64,000 nucleotides of DNA from assembly GCF_014042345.1 (NCBI RefSeq), contig NZ_JACEZT010000021.1:1-64000 (forward strand), read 5' to 3'. Source of the stretch: Rugamonas brunnea (GTDB lineage Bacteria > Pseudomonadota > Gammaproteobacteria > Burkholderiales > Burkholderiaceae_D). Made by a program: the position numbers and the translations under genes. Below the pieces are notes generated by a model, which was given only the letters and a program-made list of their open reading frames with translations, had not been told where the DNA came from and searched no databases. Shown here piece by piece: positions 9,391 to 19,912 of this stretch; position 1 is the stretch's first letter, and each line of letters starts with the position of its first letter.

Positions 9391-10191
9391 TTGAAACGGA
9401 TAGCAATCGGCGTCCAATACGACGGCAGTGCCTGGCACGGCTACCAGAAGCAGCCCAGCGGCCACACGGTGCAGGACCAGCTGGAGCGGGCCCTGGAGCA
9501 GTTCGCCACCGTGCCGCTGGCCACCACCTGCGCCGGCCGCACCGATACCGGCGTGCACGCCTTGGAACAGGTGGTGCACTTCGATACCGACCTGGCGCGC
9601 GAACCGCACGCCTGGGTGCGCGGCGTGAACGCCTTCCTGCCGCCGTCGATCGGCGTGCGCTGGGTCAAGGAGATCGAGGCCTTCCCCGAAGGCGAGGAAT
9701 TCCACGCCCGCTTCAGTGCCCGCGCGCGTACCTACCACTATGTGCTGCACAACGCCCCCGTGCGCGCGCCGCTGCTGGCCGGCCGCGCCGGCTTTTGCTG
9801 GCGGCCGCTGGACGTGGTCCTGATGCGGGCCGCCGTGCCGGCCCTGCTGGGCTGGCACGATTTCACGGCGTTCCGCGCGGCCCAGTGCCAGGCCAAGTCG
9901 CCCGTCAAGCTGATGCATGACATCGCCATCGAACGTCGTGGCGAGCTGGTGATCTTCACCGTCAAGGCCAGCGCCTTCCTGCACCACATGGTGCGCAACC
10001 TGGTCGGTTCGCTGGTCTACGTGGGCACAGGCCGCAAGCCGCCCGAATGGCTGGGGCAGGTGCTGGAATCGCGCGACCGCCACCAGGCCGCGCCCACATT
10101 CATGCCTGACGGCCTGTACCTGGCCGAAATCGACTACGACCCCAAATGGCAGCTGCCGCTGGAAACGAGCAGCCCGCTGTCCTGGTTTTGA
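9391..10191 (+). CDS. truA: tRNA pseudouridine(38-40) synthase
   Basis: TruA isomerises uridines 38-40 in the anticodon arm of many tRNAs. The motif GRTDTGVHALEQVVHF contains the catalytic aspartate, and the C-terminal AFLHHMVRNLVGSLVYVGTG is family-typical. A stop codon at 9364-9366 closes the frame, so no ATG is available at the 5' end. TTG at 9391 gives the family-typical MKRIAIGVQYDG (266 residues); TTG at 9376 would add five residues. The SD is weak at both. trpF follows after 10 bp. Confidence 0.94.
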   Translation: MKRIAIGVQYDGSAWHGYQKQPSGHTVQDQLERALEQFATVPLATTCAGRTDTGVHALEQVVHFDTDLAREPHAWVRGVNAFLPPSIGVRWVKEIEAFPEGEEFHARFSARARTYHYVLHNAPVRAPLLAGRAGFCWRPLDVVLMRAAVPALLGWHDFTAFRAAQCQAKSPVKLMHDIAIERRGELVIFTVKASAFLHHMVRNLVGSLVYVGTGRKPPEWLGQVLESRDRHQAAPTFMPDGLYLAEIDYDPKWQLPLETSSPLSWF

Positions 10192-10201
10192 AGGAGTGCC
10201 C

Positions 10202-10894
10202 ATGCACCGTACCCGCATCAAGATCTGCGGCCTGACCCGGGAAGAGGACGTGCAAGCCGCCGTGGCGGCCGGCGCCGACGCGCTCGGTTTCGTGTTCTAT
10301 CCCAAGAGCCCGCGCTATGTGACGCCGGCGCGCGCGGCCGAGCTGATCGCCACCGTGCCGCCGTTCGTCACCTGCACCGGCCTGTTCGTCAACGCCAGCC
10401 CGGCCGAGGTGGCCGCCACCACGGCCGTGGCGCCGCTGGCGCTGATCCAGCTGCATGGCGACGAGACCGTGGCCGAGAGCGCCGCCATCGCCGCGGCGTG
10501 CGGGCGACAGTTCCTGCGCGTGTTCCGCGTCAAACCTGACACACGGCCGGACGATTTGCTAGAATACGAGCAGCATTGCCGCGCCGCCAGCCCACTGTTT
10601 TCCAGCCTGTTGCTCGATACGTTTGTGGAAGCCTACGGCGGCGCAGGAAAGGTATTTGATTGGTCTCTCATCCCAAAAGAGCTCGCGCCTCGGGTCGTTT
10701 TAAGTGGTGGCTTGAGCGTACCCAGCGCGACTGACGCCGTGGTGCGTGTACGCCCCTACGCCGTCGACATCAGCAGTGGTGTCGAAGCGGCCAAGGGGAT
10801 CAAGGACGCCCGCAAGATCGCCGACTTCGTCGCGGCGGTGCGGGCCGCCGATGCCATCATTGAAAGAGACAGCCAACATGAAAGCCTTGCCTGA
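10202..10894 (+). CDS. trpF: Phosphoribosylanthranilate isomerase
   Basis: TrpF carries out the Amadori rearrangement of phosphoribosylanthranilate to CdRP in tryptophan synthesis. The 230-residue barrel opens with KICGLTREEDV, containing the catalytic Cys. It has LIQLHGDE and a phosphate-binding VLSGGLS near 165, with DISSGVE further on. AAGGAG (10191-10196), overlapping the truA stop, is ideally placed for ATG 10202 rather than the in-frame GTG at 10196. The 3' end overlaps trpB by 17 bp, indicating translational coupling. Confidence 0.95.
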   Translation: MHRTRIKICGLTREEDVQAAVAAGADALGFVFYPKSPRYVTPARAAELIATVPPFVTCTGLFVNASPAEVAATTAVAPLALIQLHGDETVAESAAIAAACGRQFLRVFRVKPDTRPDDLLEYEQHCRAASPLFSSLLLDTFVEAYGGAGKVFDWSLIPKELAPRVVLSGGLSVPSATDAVVRVRPYAVDISSGVEAAKGIKDARKIADFVAAVRAADAIIERDSQHESLA

Positions 10895-12125
10895 CAGCGG
10901 CCTCGCCGCCCCCCTGTTCCACACCACCGATTACCAGCTGCCCGACGCGCGCGGCCATTTCGGCCCCTACGGCGGCTCGTTCGTGGCCGAAACGCTGACC
11001 TACGCGTTGGCCGAGCTGAACGAAGCCTATGCGCGCTACAGCAAGGACCCGGCCTTCCTGGAAGAATTCCGCTACGAACTCAAGCATTTCGTCGGCCGTC
11101 CGTCGCCGATCTACCACGCCAAGCGCTGGTCCGAGCAGGCCGGCGGCGCGCAGATCTACTTCAAGCGCGAAGACCTGAACCACACGGGCGCCCACAAGAT
11201 CAACAACGTGATCGGCCAGGCCTTGCTGGCCAAGCGCATGGGCAAGCCGCGCATCATCGCGGAGACGGGCGCCGGCCAGCACGGCGTGGCCACGGCCACC
11301 ATCTGCGCCCGCTTCGGCCTCGAATGCGTGGTCTACATGGGCAGCGAGGACGTCAAGCGCCAGGCCCAGAACGTCTACCGCATGAAGCTGCTGGGCGCCA
11401 AGGTGGTGCCGGTCGAATCCGGCTCCAAGACGCTCAAGGATGCGCTCAACGAAGCCATGCGCGACTGGGTCACCAACATCGAGAACACCTTCTACATCAT
11501 CGGCACCGTGGCCGGCCCGCATCCGTATCCGATGCTGGTGCGCGACTTCCAGTCCGTGATCGGTGAGGAATGCCGGGTGCAGATGCCGGAAATGACGGGC
11601 CGCCAGCCCGACTACGTGGTGGCCTGCATCGGCGGCGGTTCGAACGCGATGGGCATCTTCTATCCCTATATCGATGAGAAGAACGTCAAGCTGGTGGGCG
11701 TGGAAGCGGCGGGCGAGGGGCTGGACAGCGGCAAGCATGCCGCCTCGCTGACGGGCGGCATCCCCGGCGTGTTGCACGGCAACCGCACCTATCTGCTGCA
11801 GGACGAGAACGGCCAGATCATCGAGACCCATTCCGTGTCGGCCGGCCTCGACTATCCGGGCGTGGGCCCCGAGCACGCCTACCTGAAGGACAGCGGCCGC
11901 GCCGAGTACGTGTCGATCACGGACGAGGAAGCGCTGGCGGCATTCCACGATTGCTGCCATATCGAAGGCATCATCCCGGCGCTGGAATCGTCGCACGCGC
12001 TGGCCTACGCGGCCAAGCTGGCGGCCACCCTGCCCAAGGATCAGATCGTGCTGGCCAACCTGTCGGGCCGCGGCGACAAGGACATGCATACGGTGGCGGA
12101 ACGGATGGGGCTCAACTTCGGCTGA
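10878..12125 (+). CDS. trpB: Tryptophan synthase beta chain
   Basis: TrpB condenses indole with serine using pyridoxal phosphate in the alpha2beta2 complex with TrpA. The 415-residue protein has the PLP lysine K107 in HTGAHKINN. It also has the glycine-rich phosphate cradle CIGGGSNAMG, and GVEAAGEGLDSGKHAASLTGG as in standard TrpB1. The start at 10878 lies inside the last codons of trpF and fits the family N-terminus. It precedes trpA by 58 bp. Confidence 0.97.
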   Translation: MKALPDSGLAAPLFHTTDYQLPDARGHFGPYGGSFVAETLTYALAELNEAYARYSKDPAFLEEFRYELKHFVGRPSPIYHAKRWSEQAGGAQIYFKREDLNHTGAHKINNVIGQALLAKRMGKPRIIAETGAGQHGVATATICARFGLECVVYMGSEDVKRQAQNVYRMKLLGAKVVPVESGSKTLKDALNEAMRDWVTNIENTFYIIGTVAGPHPYPMLVRDFQSVIGEECRVQMPEMTGRQPDYVVACIGGGSNAMGIFYPYIDEKNVKLVGVEAAGEGLDSGKHAASLTGGIPGVLHGNRTYLLQDENGQIIETHSVSAGLDYPGVGPEHAYLKDSGRAEYVSITDEEALAAFHDCCHIEGIIPALESSHALAYAAKLAATLPKDQIVLANLSGRGDKDMHTVAERMGLNFG

Positions 12126-12183
12126 TGTCAGCCGGATTGCCCGAGACTCCTGTCCGATCACCTGTTAAAGAAAGAATAAAACC

Positions 12184-12981
12184 ATGTCCCGTATCGCTCC
12201 AACTTTCGCGGCCCTGAAAGCCGATAAAAAGACCGCCCTCGTCACCTTCATCACGGCCGGCGACCCGGCGCCGGAACTGACCGTGCCCCTGATGCACGCG
12301 CTGGTGGCCGGCGGCGCCGACATCCTGGAACTCGGCGTGCCGTTCTCCGACCCCATGGCCGAAGGCCCCGTCATCCAGCGCGCCTGCGAGCGGGCGCTGG
12401 CGTTCGGGGTCGGCATCCATGACGTGTTCGGCTATGTGCGCGAATTCCGCAAGACCAACCAGAGCACGCCCGTGGTGCTGATGGGCTACGCCAACCCGAT
12501 CGAACGCATCGGCGCGGACGCCTTCATCGCCGCGTCGAAAGAGGCGGGCGCCGATGGCGCCATCGTGGTCGATTACCCGCCCGAGGAGTGCGAGGAGTTC
12601 GCGGCCGCCATGCGCGCCAACGACCTGGACCTGATCTTCCTGCTGGCGCCCACCTCGACCGAGGCGCGCATCGCCCAGGTGGCCAAGGTCGGCGGCGGCT
12701 TCAGCTACTACGTCTCGCTCAAGGGCGTGACGGGCGCCGGCCACATCGACACGGCCGAGGTGGCCGAGCGGCTGACGGCCATCCGCCAGCACGTCAAGCT
12801 GCCGATCGGCGTGGGCTTCGGCATCCGCGACGGCGCCACGGCGCGCGCCGTGGCCGAGGTGGCCGACGCGGTCGTGATCGGCAGCCGCATCATCCAGGAA
12901 ATCGAAAACAACGCCCAGGATGCCGTGGTGCCGGCCGTGCAAGCGTTCGTCTCGCGCATCCGCACCGCGCTCGACGCCTGA
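12184..12981 (+). CDS. trpA: Tryptophan synthase alpha chain
   Basis: TrpA cleaves indole-3-glycerol phosphate and channels indole to TrpB. The 265 residues form a TIM barrel. The catalytic Glu49 is present in ILELGVPFSDP. The second catalytic acid, Asp60 in the enteric enzyme (SDPLADGP), is glutamate here (SDPMAEGP, E60). Phosphate-binding GVGFGIRDG and VIGSRI are present. A TTGACA promoter for accD begins 26 bp after the stop, so the trp genes and accD can be transcribed separately. Confidence 0.96.
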   Translation: MSRIAPTFAALKADKKTALVTFITAGDPAPELTVPLMHALVAGGADILELGVPFSDPMAEGPVIQRACERALAFGVGIHDVFGYVREFRKTNQSTPVVLMGYANPIERIGADAFIAASKEAGADGAIVVDYPPEECEEFAAAMRANDLDLIFLLAPTSTEARIAQVAKVGGGFSYYVSLKGVTGAGHIDTAEVAERLTAIRQHVKLPIGVGFGIRDGATARAVAEVADAVVIGSRIIQEIENNAQDAVVPAVQAFVSRIRTALDA

Positions 12982-13006
12982 TCGGGTACCGCCCCGGCCG
13001 TCCACC

Positions 13007-13035
13007 TTGACATAGAGTTAAGCCGTGACTATGTT
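13007..13035 (+). promoter_or_regulatory. Strong sigma-70 promoter for accD-folC-cvpA-purF
   Basis: A perfect -35 TTGACA (13007-13012), a 17-bp spacer and TATGTT (13030-13035, 4 of 6) make this one of the best promoters in the window. Transcription near 13042 would give an untranslated leader of about 165 nt before accD. Confidence 0.7.
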
Positions 13036-13094
13036 AAAGGGGGGCGGTTGGGCGTAGTTCGCAGTGGAAGTCGTCAACTGCGCAATAAAATCCG

Positions 13095-13141
13095 CGAATT
13101 GTTGTCATTTTTCTGATTTCGACCGCAATGTTGTCAATTCG
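13095..13141 (+). promoter_or_regulatory. Dyad and direct repeat in the accD leader
   Basis: CGAATTG (13095-13101) and CAATTCG (13135-13141) are inverted. A direct GTTGTCA repeat occurs at 13101-13107 and 13130-13136, 29 bp apart. The segment is AT-rich and lies between promoter and start codon, so it could be an operator or RNA structure controlling accD. No known element was recognised. Confidence 0.3.
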
Positions 13142-13206
13142 GAATGTTCGACAGGCAGACCAGAAACGGCTACACTTCCGCCACCTGTTAGCAGCAAGGA
13201 GAAATG

Positions 13207-14079
13207 ATGAGTTGGTTGGAAAAACTTCTGCCCCCGCGTATCCAGCGTTCCGACGCCGCGGCGCGCAAGACCATGCCGGAAGGCCTGTGGGTCAAGTGCC
13301 CGTCGTGCGAGGCGGTGTTGTACCGCACCGACCTGGAATCGAACCTGCACGTGTGCCCCAAGTGCGACCACCACATGCGCATCCGCGCCCGCGAGCGCCT
13401 CGACGGCCTGCTCGACGCCGGCGGCCGCTATGAAATCGGCCAGGACACGCTGCCTGTCGACAGCCTGAAATTCAAAGACAGCAAGAAATACCCGGACCGC
13501 CTGAAACAGGCCATGGAAGCGACCGGCGAGACCGACGCGCTGGTCGTCATGGGCGGCGCCATCATGAGCCTGCCCGTCGTGGTGGCCTGCTTCGAGTTCG
13601 AATTCATGGGCGGCTCCATGGGTTCCGTGGTCGGCGAGCGCTTCGTGCGCGGCGCCCAGATCGCGCTGGAACAGAAAGTGCCGTTCGTCTGCATCACCGC
13701 CACCGGCGGCGCCCGCATGCAGGAAGGCTTGCTGTCGCTGATGCAGATGGCCAAGACCACCGCCATGCTGACCAAGCTGTCGGAAAAGAAATTGCCTTTC
13801 ATCAGCGTGCTGACCGATCCCACCATGGGCGGCGTGTCGGCCTCATTCGCCTTCATGGGCGACGTGGTGATCGCTGAACCGAAGGCGCTGATCGGCTTCG
13901 CCGGCCCGCGCGTGATCGAGAACACGGTGCGCGAGAAACTGCCGGAAGGCTTCCAGCGCGCCGAATTCCTGGTGCAGAAAGGCGCCGTGGACATGATCGT
14001 CGACCGCCGCAAGATGCGCGAGGAAATCGCCCGCCTGCTGGCCTTGTTGCAAAACCAGGCCGTCGAGGTCCTGGCTTAA
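13207..14079 (+). CDS. accD: Acetyl-CoA carboxylase carboxyltransferase beta subunit
   Basis: AccD with AccA transfers carboxyl from biotin to acetyl-CoA, making malonyl-CoA for fatty acid synthesis. The N-terminal zinc ribbon is C-X2-C-X15-C-X2-C (CPSC ... CPKC, about residues 29-51). The crotonase-like carboxyltransferase core follows, with GGARMQEG and GFAGPRVIENT. AAGGAG (13196-13201) is correctly spaced for ATG 13207 and too close to the tandem ATG 13204; length is 290 residues. folC follows after 78 bp. Confidence 0.97.
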   Translation: MSWLEKLLPPRIQRSDAAARKTMPEGLWVKCPSCEAVLYRTDLESNLHVCPKCDHHMRIRARERLDGLLDAGGRYEIGQDTLPVDSLKFKDSKKYPDRLKQAMEATGETDALVVMGGAIMSLPVVVACFEFEFMGGSMGSVVGERFVRGAQIALEQKVPFVCITATGGARMQEGLLSLMQMAKTTAMLTKLSEKKLPFISVLTDPTMGGVSASFAFMGDVVIAEPKALIGFAGPRVIENTVREKLPEGFQRAEFLVQKGAVDMIVDRRKMREEIARLLALLQNQAVEVLA

Positions 14080-14157
14080 CACGTAGTTGCCTTACCCGCC
14101 GGCGCGCAGCAGGACGACCGTCCGCTGCGCGCCGCTCTCATTCAGAAGTCCATTTCC

Positions 14158-15447
14158 ATGTCTACGCTTCCTACCACTTTGCCCGCCTGGCTCGCGCTGC
14201 TGGAGTCGCGCCACGCCGAAACCGTCATCAACATGGGCCTGGAGCGTGTGCGCGCCGTCAAGGACCGCATGGCGCTGGCGTTCACTTGCCCCGTCATCAT
14301 GGTGGCCGGCACCAACGGCAAGGGTTCCACCTGCGCCATGCTGGAGTCGATGCTGCTGCGGGCCGGCTACAACGTGGGGCTGTACATCAAGCCGCATTTC
14401 CTGGACTTCAATGAGCGGGCCCGCGTCAACGGCGAGCTGGCCAGCGATGCGCAACTGGTGGCCAGCTTCAATGCCGTCGAGGCCGCCCGTGGCGACACGC
14501 CGCTGACCTATTTCGAATTCACCACGCTGGCCATCTGCCACCTGCTGGCCCACGCCGGCATGGATGTGGTGATCCTGGAAGTGGGGCTGGGCGGCCGGCT
14601 GGACGCCGTCAACGTGATCGATGCCGACGTGGCCATCGTCACCAGCGTCGATATCGACCACACCGATTACCTGGGCGACACGCGCGAGGCGATCGGTTTC
14701 GAGAAAGCCGGCATTTTCCGCGCGGGCAAGACGGCCATTTGCAGTGACCCCGTGCCGCCGCAGTCGCTGATCGATCACGCCAACGCCATCGGCGCCGACC
14801 TGTGGCTGATGGGGCGCGATTTCAATTACGCGGGCGACAAGCAGCAGTGGAACTACGGCGGCCGTTCGCAGCGCCGCAACGCGCTCGCTTACCCCAGCCT
14901 GCGCGGCGCCAACCAGTTGCTGAACGCGTCGGCCGCGCTGGCCGCGCTGGAAGCGCTGCGCCTCGAACTGCCCGTGGGCGCGCAGGAAGTGCGCACCGGG
15001 CTGGTGACGGTGGAACTGCCGGGCCGCTTCCAGGTGTTGCCGGGCCGTCCCAGCGTGATCCTGGACGTGGCGCACAATCCGCACGCGGCCGCCGCGCTGA
15101 ACCAGAACCTGGGCAACATGGGCTTCCACCCGTACACCTATGCCGTGTTTGGTTCCATGCACGACAAGGACATCGACGGCGTGATCGCGGCCATGTCCGA
15201 GCATGTGGACCACTGGTGCCTGACCGGCCTGCCGTCGCCGCGCGCGGCCACGGCGGCCGAACTGGCGGCAAAAGTGCAGATCGTGCAGCCAGAGCGTCCG
15301 GAACGGACGATAAATTGTTTCGACGATCCGGCACAGGCGTACGCAAATGCCATGAGCCGTTGCGGCGAGAATGATAGAATTGTGGTCTTTGGATCTTTCC
15401 TCACGGTCGCCGGCGTCATGGCGGCACGAAAATCCAGCTCCCATTGA
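14158..15447 (+). CDS. folC: Bifunctional folylpolyglutamate/dihydrofolate synthase
   Basis: FolC ligates glutamate to dihydropteroate and adds further glutamates to folates, using ATP. The Mur-ligase-type P-loop GTNGKGST is at residues 51-58. The central region (EVGLGGRLDAVN, SVDIDHTDYLG) and the C-terminal VILDVAHNPHAAAAL motif are standard. The 429-residue length is normal. It sits in the accD-folC-SPOR-cvpA-purF run conserved from E. coli to betaproteobacteria, and the next gene begins 31 bp on. Confidence 0.96.
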   Translation: MSTLPTTLPAWLALLESRHAETVINMGLERVRAVKDRMALAFTCPVIMVAGTNGKGSTCAMLESMLLRAGYNVGLYIKPHFLDFNERARVNGELASDAQLVASFNAVEAARGDTPLTYFEFTTLAICHLLAHAGMDVVILEVGLGGRLDAVNVIDADVAIVTSVDIDHTDYLGDTREAIGFEKAGIFRAGKTAICSDPVPPQSLIDHANAIGADLWLMGRDFNYAGDKQQWNYGGRSQRRNALAYPSLRGANQLLNASAALAALEALRLELPVGAQEVRTGLVTVELPGRFQVLPGRPSVILDVAHNPHAAAALNQNLGNMGFHPYTYAVFGSMHDKDIDGVIAAMSEHVDHWCLTGLPSPRAATAAELAAKVQIVQPERPERTINCFDDPAQAYANAMSRCGENDRIVVFGSFLTVAGVMAARKSSSH

Positions 15448-15478
15448 CCTCACTGAACGCAATCGACTGAAATCACGC

Positions 15479-16495
15479 ATGGGCTTGTTCTCGAAACTCA
15501 GTAAAAACAAGCAAGAGTCTTCCGGCGAAGACAGTGGCCAGTTTTCCCGCGCGGAAGACCAGGCCGCCACCGAACGGGCCCGCTCCAAGCGCGCCTCGTC
15601 CGCCGGCGGCAAGGGCCGTTCGCGCGCCGACGCCGAGGCGGCCGATCCGGTGCTGCCGGAGAAGAAGCGCGCGCGCCGCCGCCTGGTGGGCGCGATCGCC
15701 CTGGCGCTGGCCGTGGCGGTCGGCTTGCCCATGGTGCTCGATTCCGAGCCCAAACCTTTGTCGTCCGACATCGACATCAAGATTCCGTCCAAGGACAAGA
15801 GCGGCGACTTGCCGGCCGCAGCGGCCACGGTAGCGGCCAGCGCCGCTTTGGACAATACTGAAGAAATCGTGACGGAGCCTGCCAAGGCCGCGCCCGCCAA
15901 GGCGGCGCCCGCCGTGGCGGCCGTCGAGCCCAAGCCGGTGGCCGAGGCCAAGCCCGCCGCCGAGCCCAAACCGGCAGCCGCAGCCGCGCCCGCCAAGGTC
16001 AAGGAAACCCCGCCCGTGGCCGAGTTGCCCAAGGCGGAACTGAAGCCGGCCAAAACGGAGGTGAAGACGGAGGCCAAGGCCGAAGCCAAGCCCGAACACA
16101 AGGCGGAGAGCAAGGCCGAAGCCAAGCTGGAAGCGAAGGCCGAAGCGAAACCGGAACACAAGGCCGAAGCCAAGCCCGCCAAGGAAGAAGCCAAGTCCAC
16201 CGACGACGCGGCGCGCGCCATGGCGATTTTGGAGGGCAAGCCAGCCAAGCCGGCCGAGGCCGCTGGCCAGAAATATGTGCTGCAGGTGGCCGCGCTGGCC
16301 GCCCAGGACAAGGTCGATGAATTGCAGGAAAAGCTGCGCGGCGCCGGCATCAAGTCGTTCACGCAGAAGGTGCCGACCCAGTCGGGCGAGCGCACCCGCG
16401 TGCGCGTGGGGCCGTTCTCCAGCAAGGAGGAGGCCGAGAAAGTGCGCGCCAAGCTGGCCAAGATGGGTCTGAACGGCAGCCTGGTTCCGGTGTGA
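15479..16495 (+). CDS. SPOR-domain cell-division protein (DedD-like)
   Basis: This 338-residue single-pass inner-membrane protein occupies the dedD position between folC and cvpA. A basic N-terminal segment precedes one membrane helix (LVGAIALALAVAVGLPMVL, about 74-92). A long Lys/Ala/Glu/Pro-rich periplasmic linker includes repeated AEAKPEHKAE-like units. A C-terminal SPOR domain covers about residues 260-338 (KYVLQVAALAAQDK ... TRVRVGPFSSKEEAEKVRAKLAKMG). SPOR domains bind denuded septal peptidoglycan. ATG 15479 gives the membrane-protein-like MGLFSKLSKNK start; the longer upstream frame overlaps folC. Confidence 0.88.
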   Translation: MGLFSKLSKNKQESSGEDSGQFSRAEDQAATERARSKRASSAGGKGRSRADAEAADPVLPEKKRARRRLVGAIALALAVAVGLPMVLDSEPKPLSSDIDIKIPSKDKSGDLPAAAATVAASAALDNTEEIVTEPAKAAPAKAAPAVAAVEPKPVAEAKPAAEPKPAAAAAPAKVKETPPVAELPKAELKPAKTEVKTEAKAEAKPEHKAESKAEAKLEAKAEAKPEHKAEAKPAKEEAKSTDDAARAMAILEGKPAKPAEAAGQKYVLQVAALAAQDKVDELQEKLRGAGIKSFTQKVPTQSGERTRVRVGPFSSKEEAEKVRAKLAKMGLNGSLVPV

Positions 16496-16514
16496 CGCGA
16501 CGGATAGTGCGGAC

Positions 16515-17003
16515 GTGACCTTATTCGATTACCTGGTGATCTTCGTGTTGATCACTTCCATCATCATCAGCACCATGCGCGGCCTGGTCAGGGAAATGTT
16601 TTCGCTGGCCAGCTGGATCATCGCCTTCATCGCGGCCAATGCTTACAGCGCCACGGTGGCGCGCTGGCTGCCCGAGGTGGTGCCGGGCCAGGTGGTGCGG
16701 CTGATGCTGGCGTTTATCGCGCTGTTCATCGGCGTGCGGATTTTGATGGGCCTGCTCACCATGGCGCTCGATGCGCTGGTGCAGGCCGGCGGCCTGAGCC
16801 TGGTCGACCGCGGCCTGGGCGGCCTGTTCGGCCTGGGGCGGGGACTGGTGATCGTGTTGACGGTGGTGATCCTGTGCGGCATGACGTCGATCCCGCGCCA
16901 GCCGTTCTGGCGCGACGCGCTGCTCAGTCCGCTCGCGGAGACCGGGGCCCGCACCGTCAAGCCTTTCCTGCCTGCTGCGCTGGCGCAGCATGTGAATTTT
17001 TGA
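16515..17003 (+). CDS. cvpA: CvpA family membrane protein
   Basis: The 162-residue protein has four predicted membrane helices and the CvpA family opening (LFDYLVIFVLITSIIISTMRGLVREMFSLASWI). The family was named for colicin V production and has been tied to envelope integrity; the biochemical function is unresolved. The start is GTG at 16515, 19 bp after the SPOR gene. purF follows after 37 bp, the usual cvpA-purF pairing. Confidence 0.93.
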   Translation: MTLFDYLVIFVLITSIIISTMRGLVREMFSLASWIIAFIAANAYSATVARWLPEVVPGQVVRLMLAFIALFIGVRILMGLLTMALDALVQAGGLSLVDRGLGGLFGLGRGLVIVLTVVILCGMTSIPRQPFWRDALLSPLAETGARTVKPFLPAALAQHVNF

Positions 17004-17040
17004 ATTCTTTAAATCAGTAGTACCAGTCTAGGAGCACACC

Positions 17041-18564
<1,524 letters not shown>

Positions 18565-18570
18565 GTTCCT

Positions 18571-18605
18571 ACCCGGCGCCGGCCCCAGGCCGCGCCGGGT
18601 TTTTT
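18571..18605 (+). terminator. Intrinsic terminator after purF
   Basis: ACCCGGCGC (18571-18579) pairs with GCGCCGGGT (18592-18600), with six T at 18600-18605. The stem starts 7 bp after the stop. Confidence 0.88.
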
Positions 18606-18620
18606 GTATTCGGACCCGAC

Positions 18621-19865
18621 ATGAACGACAAGAAAAACTACGGCTTCACCACCACCATCCTGCACAACGACCGCCAGAAGGGCATCGAGCACGGTTCGCT
18701 GCACAAGCCCATCCACACTTCGGTCGCGTTCGGCTATGGCGATGCGCGCCAGCTGGCCTCGGTGTTCCAGGGCAAGGAACCGGGCTTCCGCTACGGCCGC
18801 CAGGGCAATCCCACCATCTCGGCGCTGGAAGACAAGGTCACCAAGATGGAGCAGGGCGTGGGCTCGATCTGCTTCGCCACCGGCATGGGCGCGATCGGCG
18901 CCGTGTTCCAGGCGCTGCTGCGGGCGGGCGACCACATGGTGTCGTCGTCCTTCTTGTTCGGCAACACCAACAGCCTGTGGCAGACGGCCGCAGGGCAGGG
19001 CGTGGACGTGTCCTTCGTGGACGCCACCGACGTGGCCAATGTGGAAGCGGCGCTGACGCCGGCCACCCGCCTGGTGTTCGTGGAAACCATCGCCAACCCG
19101 CGCACCCAGGTGGCGGACTTGAAGCGCATCGGCGAACTGTGCAAGGCGCGCGGCATCCTGTACGTGGTCGACAACACGATGACCACGCCTTACCTGTTCC
19201 GTCCCAAGGACGTGGGCGCGGGCCTGGTGGTGAATGCGCTGACCAAGTCCATCGGCGGCCACGGCAACGCGCTGGGCGGCAGCCTGACGGACACCGGCGT
19301 CTACGACTGGAACCAGTACCCGCACATTTACGAGAACTACAAGAAGGCCGCGCCCGCGCAATGGGGCCTGGCGCAGATCCGCGCCAAGGGCTTGCGCGAC
19401 TTCGGCGCCTCGCTGGCGCCGGAAGCGGCGCACCACATCGCCGTCGGCGCGGAAACGCTGGCGCTGCGCATGGAGCGCACCAGCTCGAACGCGCTGGCCC
19501 TGGCGCGCATGCTGGAGGCCGATGAACGGGTGGCGGCGGTCTACTACCCGGGCCTGGCGTCGCACCCGCAGCATGGGATTTCGGGCGAATTGTTCCGCTC
19601 GTATGGTTCGCTGCTGAGCTTTGAGTTGAAGGATGGGATCGACTGCTTCGACTTCCTGAACCGGCTCAAGCTGGCCATCCCGGCCAGCAACCTCGGCGAT
19701 ACGCGCACGCTGATCATTCCGGTGGCGCACACCATCTTCTACGAGATGGGCCCGGCGCGCCGCGCGTCGATGGGCATCGCCGAATCGCTGATCCGGGTCT
19801 CGGTCGGCATCGAGGACGAGGCCGACCTGCTGGACGACTTCCGCACCGCGCTGGCCGGCTGCTAA
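18621..19865 (+). CDS. Cystathionine gamma-synthase family PLP enzyme (MetZ-like)
   Basis: This 414-residue protein belongs to the Cys/Met-metabolism PLP family. The substrate-binding YGRQGNPT occurs near residue 57. The PLP lysine lies in NALTKSIGGHGNALGG, and VDNTMTTPYLFRP matches the cofactor-binding strand. A gene of this family downstream of purF usually acts in methionine synthesis (O-succinylhomoserine sulfhydrylase, MetZ). Substrate choice cannot be decided from sequence alone, so gamma-synthase or gamma-lyase activity remains possible. It is separated from purF by a terminator, and no convincing promoter was seen in the 56-bp gap. Confidence 0.85.
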   Translation: MNDKKNYGFTTTILHNDRQKGIEHGSLHKPIHTSVAFGYGDARQLASVFQGKEPGFRYGRQGNPTISALEDKVTKMEQGVGSICFATGMGAIGAVFQALLRAGDHMVSSSFLFGNTNSLWQTAAGQGVDVSFVDATDVANVEAALTPATRLVFVETIANPRTQVADLKRIGELCKARGILYVVDNTMTTPYLFRPKDVGAGLVVNALTKSIGGHGNALGGSLTDTGVYDWNQYPHIYENYKKAAPAQWGLAQIRAKGLRDFGASLAPEAAHHIAVGAETLALRMERTSSNALALARMLEADERVAAVYYPGLASHPQHGISGELFRSYGSLLSFELKDGIDCFDFLNRLKLAIPASNLGDTRTLIIPVAHTIFYEMGPARRASMGIAESLIRVSVGIEDEADLLDDFRTALAGC

Positions 19866-19870
19866 GCGAC

Positions 19871-19900
19871 AAAAAAATGGGGACCGCGGTCCCCATTTTT
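19871..19900. terminator. Bidirectional terminator between metZ-like gene and lexA
   Basis: A near-perfect palindrome, centred on ACCGCGGT and flanked by TGGGG/CCCCA, has A7 on the left and T5 on the right. It therefore works on both strands for the two convergent genes. Confidence 0.9.
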
Positions 19901-19912
19901 GTTGGTGCCCGG

